This document shows positions 33,344 to 43,315 of a stretch of DNA of 55,069 nucleotides, piece after piece (within the stretch, counting starts at the first letter, position 1; each line of letters opens with the position of its first letter). The translations under genes were made by a program, and so were the position numbers. Source of the DNA: Allomyces macrogynus ATCC 38327 (lineage: Eukaryota; Blastocladiomycota; Blastocladiomycetes; Blastocladiales; Blastocladiaceae); contig GG745335.1 of the NCBI GenBank assembly GCA_000151295.1, forward strand, positions 567,662-622,730. The letters run 5' to 3'. The notes under the pieces are model-generated. The model worked only from the letters and a program-made list of their open reading frames with translations, ran no database searches and was not told the DNA's origin.

Positions 33344-34581
33344 CTTACCGCAACGTGATCGACTTGACTGGGATGACGTGGCTGGGCTCGTGGATCAAAC
33401 CGTGGCGCGTTCGGCAGGTAGCGCCCGTGCTGGCGCAGCACACGGTGGTGCAGCACGGCGTCGCAGATTGTCGTCGACGGAGGGGGGCCGTGCTTGGATC
33501 TGCAACGTGGTCGACGGCCCTCGCTGCCCAGCGTTGTGGCGTTGGATGTCGGTGCAGACGCTGCGGACGGGTTCGTGCGTGGCTCGCTCGGGGTTCTGGC
33601 CAGCTTGGAGAGATCGACGTTGGGCTCCTTGGGCGTTGGCCGACTTCAAGCTCGGTTGGCGAGAGAGGGAGGACAGAGGTTGGAGGAGACCTGGCGTGCA
33701 TCCTTGTTGGCCCGGCTGTGCCAAATCGTCCTGATCGCGTCCCAGCTCGATCCTTATCCGCGTTGGGCGTCGGATCAGGTCCCGCGCGCATTGTAAACAA
33801 ACAGATCTTTGGGCTGGCCCTTGCTTCTGCAGCCCTGACTGTTGGTGGTCGCGGTTTAATGTTGGTTTACGGCCGCACCCGGCGGCCGGCTCACATTGAT
33901 GCGGTGAACGTCGTACTGGTTGGCATGTGCCACGCCGAAGGTCTCTGCACCGCAAACGTTGGACCGTGCTCAGCAGACCCGCCCAGACTATGTTCGTGCT
34001 TGTGTTCCGGATTGGACGAAGGCCCGCCCAGGTCCGCAGGTGTCTTTTAGCCGGGGTGATTTCGATCTGCCATGCCTCTATCGCCAACCGTCTTCGCGCT
34101 GCTTTCCAGCTGCTCCTGGCCGTGTGCGGCAGGTGCGGCGTGGTCAGGTTGATGTTGGAGGTGCGCTCATGATGGAATGGGGCCCGCCGCTCAGGACGCT
34201 GGTGCTTGCTCTGCAAAGTGAAGTCGAGGAGAGTCTGTTGGTGCGTTCCGCAAGCGAGATGTCTGTCGTCTTGAGCATGGTTGATACTTTCTCGGGAGTC
34301 ATTCCCATCTGCAGTCTGCACTGCTGCATGTTTTGTTCACGCTCCACGTTTCCCGCTGCCTTTTGGCGAAAATATACGTACTACTAGATACAGGGCAGGA
34401 AGGAAAGTATGCCACCGGCTACAGCACATGCAGCACAGAATGCGAACCAAGGGGACAAGAAAAAGGGGTGACACGAATGGGATCACGTCTTGCCCGAGCA
34501 GCGCATCGAGCAATGAACCCAAAGAAGCCCCATTGTCGCCAAGAACGTCTACAAAAGAATTTCCTCCAGGTTTCGCACACC
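33344..34581. other. Spacer between array copies 4 and 5
   Basis: 1,238 bases. A 308-codon minus-strand frame (33395-34321) is Arg/Gln/Thr-rich without hydrophobic segments or family match, and is judged a chance frame. Nothing else seen. Confidence 0.45.
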
Positions 34582-36416
34582 TCACAACGCCGCGCATGCT
34601 AGCTCTGCCGCGCCAGCGGCCCGCCGCAAGCGCTGCGCCTCCGCCACATCGTCGTCGTCGTCCATTTCGTCGTCAAACCCGCTCGCCCCATCCACGGGGT
34701 GCCGATGATGCATCGCTGGGTCGACTGCAAACTCGGGCGCCGTCACCCACACGTCGGTCCGTGCCAATGATGCCGCTGAAACGGGATCGTGATGGAAACT
34801 CGGACGCGGCTGCAATGGTATTTTGTCGCTCGCCCAGCGACTTCCCGCCGACCCGGGAGTCCCGGGCCCAGCGTCCCGCATGCCCGACGCGGCCCAACGG
34901 CCCAGACCGAGGCCATTCGCGGCACCCACGTGCGGACGCGGTACTTGATGATTGTCCGCGACTTGTCCACCCGGCGTGGTCGCGGCAGCGGCAACGACGA
35001 ACGACGTCGTCGAGTTGGTCATGGACGGCAAGTGCGTCGGGCTACTGCTTGACGGCGCTGGCGACCGCGCCTTGGCGTGCGGGTCCGCGGGCGTGCCTAT
35101 GAGTTTGGCGACTGCGACAGCAGCTTCGGACTCGGTCAGGTCGATGCACAGGTGGAGCGGGACGGGTGAGACGGCGTCGTTCCGTTCCAGTGGCACGGGA
35201 GGCGCGTCGCTTTCGAGCTCCCGCGCGGGCGAATCCGTCGAGGACCACGACCACCGCGAGTCGCCGACCCGTTCGCCGCCGTTCCCCGTCGCGGACGCCG
35301 ACGGGTCGTCCGAGGATCCGGTGCTGGCAGGGCGGAGCCGTTCGAGCGCGAGCGTCGACGCGTAGATGGCGGCGCAGTTCTCGAGAGAGAATTCGAGCGC
35401 AAAAAAGCGGCCGAAGACGTTGAAGATGCCGAGGATTGACGCGGTGGTCTGTACAAGAGTTGAGCGTGAGCATCCGCGGCGACTTGAAAAGAGGTTCAGC
35501 GAGAGATGCGTGCCACAAACGAAATGACAAGCACAATCTTGAACAGCAGCATCAGCACGGCCGTCTCGAGCCGGCGGCTGTGCTCGTCGCGCTGCATGCC
35601 CGGCGTGTGCATCTTGCGCATCGCCAGCACATGCCGCACCATCGGCCGCACCAGCACAAACAAAATGATAAGGTACATGGTCACGAATATGGCTTTACCT
35701 GACACGTTCAACGTGCGATCGTACTGCATCGAGCAGACACCCGTCGCAGCCTGCTGGTCGAGATTCCATGAGAGGAGCCCGACTGACCCCATAATCAATC
35801 CCATGGCCACGGCGACGAGAAGAAACAAGGCTGTGCGCTTGAACATGCGTCGATAAGCCGGCACGAGCATCGTCGACTGCAAAATGAGCACGGCGCTGGC
35901 CGGCACGACAAGCAGCGTGTAGAGAATGGCCGAGAAAATCACGACGGCGACACAGTCCAAGTGTCGACCCGCGTGCTGCACGAGAAACATGATTTGGTTC
36001 GCAACGTGCATAGTCGCCGCAAACAGTTGCAGTTTTGCGAGCCGAGACTTGGTCCACCACGTCTCGCGGTGTTGACGGGATATGCGATCCGTCAGGCGGT
36101 TCGTGGCCGTCCCTGGTGTCTGCTGCACGGGCGCGGCGGTGCGCGTCGCCGCCGACTGCTTGTCGTGGCTGCGGACCGCGAGCGTGCGATGCAGCGTGTA
36201 CGCGTTCCATGCCCATTGCGCGATCGCGACGAGCAAAAAGAAAATGAGGCCGCCGAGCACAGTCAAGTCGTAGTTCCAGGGCAGGGTCTGCGTGCTCCCG
36301 GTTGCGTCGGTCGCGGCGGAGACCGCTTCAGCTTGCAGATAACCAAGGCTCGCATGCTTGACATCGTTGGCGGCAACAGCGGGCGTCGTTCTTGTGTTTG
36401 GAAGCGTCACGATCAT
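34582..36416 (-). CDS. 7TM GPCR-like receptor, array copy 5 (intact)
   Basis: Exons 36416-35517 and 35448-34582 give about 588 residues. The donor is GTGGCA, with intron 35449-35516; a GC donor three bases downstream would align better with the other copies, so the junction is uncertain by one residue. Marks: LPWNYDL, TWWTKSRLAKLQLFAATMHVANQ, HLDCVAV before TM3, VLILQSTMLVPAYRRMFKRT, TGVCSMQYDRTLNVSGK, RPMVRHVLAMRKMHTPGMQRDEHSRRLE. Exon 2 starts TTASILGIFNVFGRFFALEFSLEN, then YASTLALERLRP. The tail has CIDLTESEAAVAVAKLIG, ARTDVWVTAPEFAV and a late Asp run. It shares RRMFKR, a shortened PGMQR loop and YASTLAL with copy 6, so these two are the closest pair. Confidence 0.8.
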
Positions 36417-37344
36417 CGTGTCACGGTGACGGGCCGGCCGTGGCGAGGGCAGGGCGTGTTGTCACCGCGCGCAAATGAGAGAGAGATGTATTTGAAGCGG
36501 AGCGGTGGCGCTGCTGCCTTCGTCCGTCGCCGCGCTCCCCTTGTGCTCCTTGTCGTTTTCGGGCCGCCTGCATCGGTCTACGCGTCACGATCTCTACCGC
36601 TTGCATGAGCGGAAACAAACCTCGCCACTTGGATCTCTTGGTTGGGCCACAGTCAAACCCTCGGTGACACTGCGCCCAACGAGTCCCGCGCTCCAGGACC
36701 GCACCCACGTGGCGAAGAAGCGGCCCCAAGACGTGGGATATCGGCCTGGACAAGCTCGATTACCTTTCGGTGCGGCCATCCGATGTCAGCGCGCTCACAC
36801 CGCTGACGGCACCGTTCTCGTGCTGGTCGTTGAACTGCTCTGAAATCGCGCGATGTGCAGGTCCGGCCGTCGTGATCTGGCAGCTGGTTCTCTGTCGACG
36901 TACCGTAGAACACACGTGCAGGGACGCCTTTTTTCAGGCAAACGATGGTGATTCCGCCCTGCTCGCGGGGCGCCCCATGCTGAACTATGCATGCGTCCGA
37001 ATTAATTGCGGGCAACAGCGGCTGGATAACAGACGAGCCATAGTCCGCCATTACGATTCAATTTACACTCCGAATCATCGCCGGCGATGACGTGAAAGAC
37101 AAAATATGCTACGACAAAATACAACACGGCTAGCTGCCTTGTACAAGCCGGCAGTCAAAAAAGTGGGGACGGGAAAAGAGGTCTGAATCACAAGCACGAA
37201 TCACAAACGAACCAATCACAAGAACACAAACGGATCATGGCATCTATGCACCGGCACAGAACGACGCGGCACCGACAGCAACGGCACTACTGATACTAAT
37301 TCACCGGAAACCAAGAGTCGACGCGCTGATACTCTGCAAATGTG
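36417..37344. other. Spacer between array copies 5 and 6
   Basis: 928 bases with the copy 5 upstream region and the copy 6 3' flank. Only short overlapping frames. Confidence 0.5.
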
Positions 37345-39124
37345 CTATAACCTCCGGGCAAGCGGCTGCCGCTCGCGCCGCGTCTCCTCGTCGTCGTCCA
37401 CCTCGTCAAACGCGTCCACTTCGTCGTGCGCCGTCTTGCGCCGCAAATGCGTGTCCGTCTGCACGGCAAACTCGGGCGCCGTCGCTCGCCCGTCCCGCCG
37501 TGGTGTCAAAGGCGCCTCATGGAATGGGTCTTGGTGACTCGCGTGGTCGCGCAGCGTCACGTCGTTATCGCTGCCTTCATACTGGTGCCGGGTGGACAGC
37601 GCGTGGCCGCCCGGCACGGCCTCGGCCGCCGTGCCTGACGACGACGAGATGGTCATCTCCGCACCCGAAGGCACGCGCCGGACGCTATGGATCGGCGTGA
37701 TCAGTAACGGCGCGCGCGCGGCCGGTCGAGCCTTTTCGTCGGGTGCTGGCGAGGTTACCAAGAGCTTGGCCACGGTTGCTGCCGACTCGGGCGCCGGTAG
37801 GCTGATGCGTCCGAGTGTAAACGAGGCGGGTCTGGTTGTCCTTGACGGGGACAGCGGGTGCAGTTCGGTGTCGTCGCCGGACTGCTGCTGCGCGCTGGAC
37901 GTGGACCACGGCACCCACGTCGTGCCCGAGTCGCCCGTCGTAGCGGCATGCGTGCCTTCCTCACTATCGTCGCCCGTGATGGACGCCGAGTCGTCGGTTG
38001 ATCCGGTGGGCACCGAACGGAGCCGCCGATCGAGTGCGAGCGTCGACGCGTAGACCGTGGCGACGTTTTGTAACGAGAATTCCAGGACCGTGAACCGGCC
38101 CGTCGCGTCGAGGATGCCGAGAATCGAACCGAGAGTCTAGTGGGGTCGAGGGGAGAGAACCGAGGTGAGAAGTGGAAACGGGGCGGTGCAGTAGGCGTCA
38201 AGTGGTGGAGAAGATGATTATACGTACCACAATCGAAATGACGAGCACAAGCTTGATGAGAAGTGAGAGAACCACGGCTTCGAGACGGCGGCTGTGCTCA
38301 CTGCGCTGCATCCCTGGCGCGTGCAGCTTGCGCATCTCCAGTACGTGGCGCACCATGGGCCGCACCAGAACGAGTAAAATGATCAGGTACATGCACACGA
38401 AAACGGCCTTGCCAACGACATTCAGCGTGCGATTGTACTGAATCGAGCAAACGCCGAGGGTCGATAGAAGGGCGCGATCATAGGACATCAGCACTGTTGA
38501 TCCGGAGATGAGCCCCATGGCAACCGCGACGAGCACGAACAGCAGCGAGCGCTTGAACATGCGTCGCCAGGCCGGCACGAGCATGGTCGACCGCAAAATC
38601 AGGACCGCGCTCGACGGCACGACCATGAGCGCGTAGAGCACAATTGACATGGCGCCCACCCATGCGCAGTCCATGTTCCGGCCGAGATGCTGGACGAGAA
38701 AGTAGATCTGGTTTGCCACGTGCATGATCGCGGAAAAGAGCTGCAGCGTCGCGAGCCTTGTCTTGGTCCACCAATGTCGTGCGCCCGGTGCGCGATTTTT
38801 CACCGCTGCTCGCCGCGTCGCTGCGGTCGTGGCGGTTGCAGCCGTCGCGGGCGTACCGAAGGCGCGCGACAGTTCGTGGTGGCGGTTGGCGAGCATGCGG
38901 TGCAGCGTGTAGGCACTCCACGCCAGGAGACCGATCGCGACGAGCAAAAAGAAGACGAGGCCACCGAATATTGGTATATCATAGTCTCATGGCACGGTCG
39001 GCTCGCCGTTAGTATTGTTGGCCGCGGCGAGCACCACCTCCTTGAACGGATCGAATGGTTCGGCGCTCGAGGGGCTCCCAAACTGGTGATGATGAGTCGC
39101 CTCGCTCAATAGAATCGGTGCCAT
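37345..39124 (-). pseudogene. 7TM GPCR-like receptor, array copy 6 (nonsense codon at a conserved Trp)
   Basis: Exons 39124-38228 and 38136-37345 (91-nt intron, GTACGT donor, TAG acceptor) would give 562 residues. The frame is open from ATG to stop except for one TGA at 38987-38989 (codon 46), exactly where the other copies have the Trp of PWNYD. Here the context reads VP-stop-DYD, directly before TM1. All else is kept: HWWTKTRLATLQLFSAIMHVANQ, NMDCAWVG, VLILRSTMLVPAWRRMFKRS, LGVCSIQYNRTLNVVGK, RPMVRHVLEMRKLHAPGMQRSEHSRRLE. In exon 2 there are TLGSILGILDATGRF, YASTLALDRR and ATAPEFAVQ. The tail motif is degraded to LPAPESAATVAKLL. A lone stop in an otherwise clean gene fits a very young pseudogene, a segregating null allele, a base error or read-through. 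The next Met lies after TM1. Confidence 0.65.
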
Positions 39125-40083
39125 GGTTGTGGACTCGTGCGGCAGGGACGTCGGGCCGTGGTTTAGCGTGCAGGGACGGGCGAGGCGTTGGCACAGCTTG
39201 TGATGGTGGTTCGCGGATCAGGAGCGGGAGTGTCTGCTGTGGTCACTTGTTCGGGAGGACAGGGTCCGCGACGGCGGTTGTTGGCAGGGCAGGGCGACAA
39301 GAACGAGTGCTCGCTTCGCCTGGCAGGGAGCGCGAGGGTGTCGAGCACATTTATCGGCAGGGTCGATGGTGCGCGGAGCTCGGGTCAACCTCGACGAGCC
39401 TTTGTCGGAGCTCACGTATGGATCGGCTTGCGGTTTCTGATCGCGCGGTCCGCATGGTTCGTTGTTGTCGCGCCGTCGTCCGTGTTGTCAGCGCTGGAAC
39501 GGAAATTGACCGGCGGCCAGTGCCCACTCGAAGAGCTCGCCCACGTGTGCCCGCTGGCGGTTGGCATCGGCCAGCATCGGCCAGCACTGGTTGGAGAGGG
39601 TGGCAAGTGTTTGCGGCGCGACGGACATCAGGCCAGCCTGTCTGCGCCGCAAGGCCTTCGCCCGCATGGGCAGGGATGGTCCGGCCGCGGCCCAGGCTCG
39701 GAGGAATGCAGAACGAGTGTGGGGCGCCAAGGTCCTGCCACGATCGATCCTGGCCCGTGGTGGCGCGTACAGCACCACTCGTTGGGGGCTGGTGAGAAGG
39801 ATGAGCCGGCCTGCCACGGCTATCTGGATGCACGTGGCTTCTGCATCGCTGGTGGACCCTTTCCGACTGCGAACAGCAAATGCCTGGGCGATCACCCACG
39901 GGCCTACGGTCCTCCATTCACGCTGGCAGACCTTCAGCAGCTTCGACTCTGTGCCGACGGTCCTCGCGAGTCGCGACCAACGACGACGCCATCACCGGCG
40001 ACGACTGTCCGCAACAGCGCTGCCAACTTCTGACCCGCTCGCCGAACCGACTCTCGACGACCTACTCCCAACAACAAGACTGA
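39125..40083. other. Divergent intergenic region, copy 6 / kinase
   Basis: 959 bases of shared upstream sequence. Long but non-ATG, Arg/Pro-rich frames cross it on both strands. No gene recognised. Confidence 0.45.
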
Positions 40084-43000
40084 ATGGCCGACAGCCAGCT
40101 CAACTCGCGCGCTGGCGCTACGCACTTTGATCACGCCGGCCATACCTACGACGAGGAAGTACATCTTGGCCCCGTACCCGCAGGCTCCACGGTGGAGACG
40201 ACGCATGACCACGACAGCGTCTTGCCGACGAACCTAGGTCGCCATGCTGGGCCCGGTTCCATTGCAATGCCGCCCACGACGACGAGCAGTGCAGCAAGTA
40301 CAGGGCCGCGCGATGACTTCCCTCGCAGATTTTCGGCCCCAGGCGCACAAGCCGGCCGCGCGCTCGATGCCGCTGCGCCATCGGTCGCCATGAAGCTCGG
40401 CATCATGTCGATGCGCATCAAGTCCAAGCTCGACGCGGCCGGGGGCACAACCAGTGCAGCCAGCCCAAGGAGTACCTCGCATCTGCCGGCCGCGCACGCC
40501 GCTGGTGACGAATCATTGCAGCACCAACAGCATCTGCCGTTCGCACGGTCGCATGACCCCGTTCCCCAAGTTGGGTTTACGCCCGTGGCCGCGTCGTTGC
40601 TGCAGGAGTGGACGCGACCAGCCACGGCCCCGGACCGGCAAGGTGGCGCTAGCCGTGCTGATCGCAACCTGGGCACCGAACCATTCCCGTCGCGGCCCGC
40701 CGTCTCGTCTGATTTTGCGCCCGTCGTGCAGCCGCGCGCGCGGGCGGGCCACTCGCTGCTCACCGACCAAACCACGAGCACAACCGCGAGCGTATCGGGA
40801 TCGGCCGCAACGTCCCCACTGCACTCTCACACACCATCGCAACCACAGCTCGCCAACACGCCCGAACCCAGTGGCACGCCGCCACTATCCTCGAGTACGC
40901 TGCGCGACCGCGCCACGACGCTGGTTCGGCGATGCTCGTCGACAACGTCTGTCCTCGCCAAGCGCCCGTCGGCGCGTCGCGCACGGCTCAACAGCCAGGC
41001 CTCGTCTTTTGCTGCGCAATTCTCGCCTGTCGACCCGATTTCCGTTCCCGGATCACTGGCCGCATCGCGGCAAAATTCGAGCGCGTCGATTGACGTGACC
41101 GTTGCCGCGCCCGCGTCGTCTCAGGCCGCGTCGTTCCTGTCGCTCTTTGGCGCCGGGATCCCGTCGCCGCGCCCGCAACCGCAACCGCAACCGCATCCGC
41201 AGCCATCCACGTCGCCCCATCCCGGGTCCAGCCGCGGCGCAACTCGATTTGCTCGACCGACACCCTCGCTCCCAACGTCCCCTGCCGCCGCATTCTTGAT
41301 GCAACTCAACGGCGGCAACTCGAACCCGCCATCGCCGACCGTCGGCAGTTTTGGCGAGCTGCCGCCCGCAGCCTTGTCGCACGCAGCTGGCGCGCGCATG
41401 ATCCCAACGCCCAACTCCGAGGGCATCACAAACTGCGGCGAGAACGGCGACGACATGGACGTGGTGATGAGCACCGAGGACGTGTTTGCGTCGGTCTGGG
41501 AGACGGGGTTCCTAGTCGAGGAGGGCGACGTGATTGACGGCACCTACACGGTCGGCCGCCCGCTCGGCTCGGGGGCCACGTCAACGGTGCACATTGCGAC
41601 GCGCACGGACCCGGAAACGGGCCAGGCGTGGCGGTACGCGCTCAAGGTCGTCGTTGACCGCAGCAAGCTGCCGTTTGCGTCCGACAAGGACGGGCCCTCG
41701 GCGCACCCGGTCCTCCCGGCACTGCCCACGAGTCGGTACACGACGTCAATGCTGTCCAAGAGTCCGACCACGATTCGGGTCGAGAACCTGCCGATTGGGC
41801 CTGGTGTTGGGCTGTACCCGCGTGGTGCAAGTACCGGCCCAGCACCGATCATTGAAGCCGCCATCAACCACGAATTGGAGCACGAAATCGCAATTTGGCA
41901 GCAGTTGCACCACCGGTACATTGTCGACCTGTGCGACGTGATCACGACGCCCGAGTGCGTGTTTGTGCTCTCGGAACTCGTCACGGACGGGTCGCTCCTG
42001 CAGCTCGTCAACGAATGGGACCGGGTCACAGCGTCCGAAGGGCTCTGGGACGTGCCGAAACTGATCCAGGCCCCACCGCCGCTTGCCGACACGAACTTGC
42101 TCACCAACACGCCGATCCCGTCGCCGCTCGAATTTATCGCGACGCCGCGGCGCCCGCGCGACTGCGGCCTCCCCGAACACTGGGTGCGTCGGATCGCGCG
42201 ACAGCTCATGGAGGCCGTCAACTACATGCACGAGACGGCGCACATTTTGCACCGCGACTTGAAACTCGAAAACGCCCTGTGCCGGTTCCGCCGCGCGAGC
42301 GCCTACGTCATGGTGCTCACCGAGACGACGCCCGTGCCCGTGGCGCGTGCCGGGTGGCGACGCGTCTCGTCGTCGCACGGCACGTCCCGCGGCGGGTCGG
42401 AAGTGCCTGTGGCCGTGGCCGCGCACTGGATCCAGTCGGGCGCGTTCACGCCCGTGCCCGATATCGCGGGCGAATGGGAAGCTGTGGTGCCGGCGTCACC
42501 GACGCCGCGCACGTTCCGTCTCGCGCGGCGCGTACACCGGCGCATTCTTGATATTGAAGTGAAACTCGCCGACTTTGGGCTGTCAGAGACGGTGGGTGCC
42601 GCGTGCGCTGATCCGAATTGGGCCGGTGGCAGTCTCGAGTACTGCCCGCCCGAGTCGTTTGATCCGGTCCCGGACCGCGTGCTCGCGTCGCCCGTACAGT
42701 TGGCCCAGTTTCTTAAGGCACGCGATGTCTGGAGTTGGGCGGCCGTCGTCTACGCGCTCGCGACGGGCCAGTTACCGTTTGTCGACGACTTTGAGCCGCG
42801 GCTCGTAATGAAGATTCGCGATTTTGCGTCGCTGTTCCCGAAGCTCGATGAGCTCAAACAGGAGACAAGTGCCGCGGCGGCGTGGGGTTGGGGCCACTCG
42901 TGGCACGCCGCGACCGCGCCTGCAACAGGTCCGCAGCCGCTCGATGCGGCCGAATGGGCTCAAGTGCAAGTACGCGCTGCCCAATGCCCTCACTGCCGCT

Positions 43001-43315
43001 CCTAGTATCATGGCTGCGGCCGTGCCTGTTCTGACCACCAGCGATCAGTTTTTGGGTGTCGCGATCCAAGCACGCGACGAGAACGACGTGCCGTGCGACG
43101 ACGCGCTCGACGCCGCCGAACCGGCGATCAAGGTCGTCTACCTGCCCGACCAGTTGCTGCGCATGCTCCCGGAGCCGAGCGTGCTGTGCTGGATGCCCAA
43201 TTCCCGCACGTCCGTGTCGCCGCCGCTCGACTCGGTGCTCCGCGGGGTCCTGGCCGCATGGGACCGGCGGTGGACGCCCGCGCAGGTGCTGGCGTCCGAG
43301 TGGATGCAACTCTAG
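40084..43315 (+). CDS. Large Ser/Thr protein kinase with inserts (one frame break)
   Basis: About 1,076 residues. Residues 1-480 are low in complexity (Ser/Pro/Thr/Ala, QPQPQPHPQP run). The kinase domain starts near 482: a P-loop LGSGATSTV, YALKVV with the ATP-site Lys (about 521), a C-helix Glu in NHELEHEIAIWQQL, a hinge VLSELVTDGSLL, the catalytic loop HRDLKLENAL with Asp (about 725), KLADFGLSE (Asp about 830), then GGSLEYCPPESF and DVWSWAAVVYALATGQLPF. Two inserts are unusual: about 55 residues between the Lys and the C-helix, and about 85 between the catalytic loop and DFG. The frame in use ends at 43005, but the C-lobe end (LDSVLRGVLAAWDRRWTPAQVLASEWMQL, with the subdomain XI Arg) lies in the next frame to 43315. 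One surplus base between about 42870 and 43000 would explain this; no in-phase intron was found. All catalytic residues are present. The kinase subfamily is not clear. Confidence 0.8.

Larger units (their letters stand above)
22966..39124 (-). other. Tandem array of six 7TM receptor-like genes
   Basis: Six paralogues, all on the minus strand, at 22966-24854, 25834-27655, 28901-30609, 31502-33343, 34582-36416 and 37345-39124. Each has two exons. Exon 1 encodes an N-terminus with PWNYD-like residues, TM1, a 60-80-residue loop with WWTK.RLAKLQ, and TM2-TM6. Exon 2 encodes TM7 and a roughly 200-residue tail. Spacers are 979, 1245, 892, 1238 and 928 bases. No other gene lies inside the array. The family is not one I can name. 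Confidence 0.85.

Noticed and set aside
33395..34321. 308-codon minus-strand frame between array copies 4 and 5
   Set aside because: Gln/Arg/Thr-rich, with no hydrophobic segment, intron signals or similarity to the array.
22966..39124. The array as microbial rhodopsins or rhodopsin-cyclase fusions, known from blastoclads
   Set aside because: No retinal-binding Lys motif in TM7 and no cyclase domain after it.
42970..43012. A 36-42-nt intron (GTACGC...CCTAG) joining the kinase halves
   Set aside because: The join leads into the wrong frame, giving an Arg-rich product; the true C-lobe lies in the third frame.
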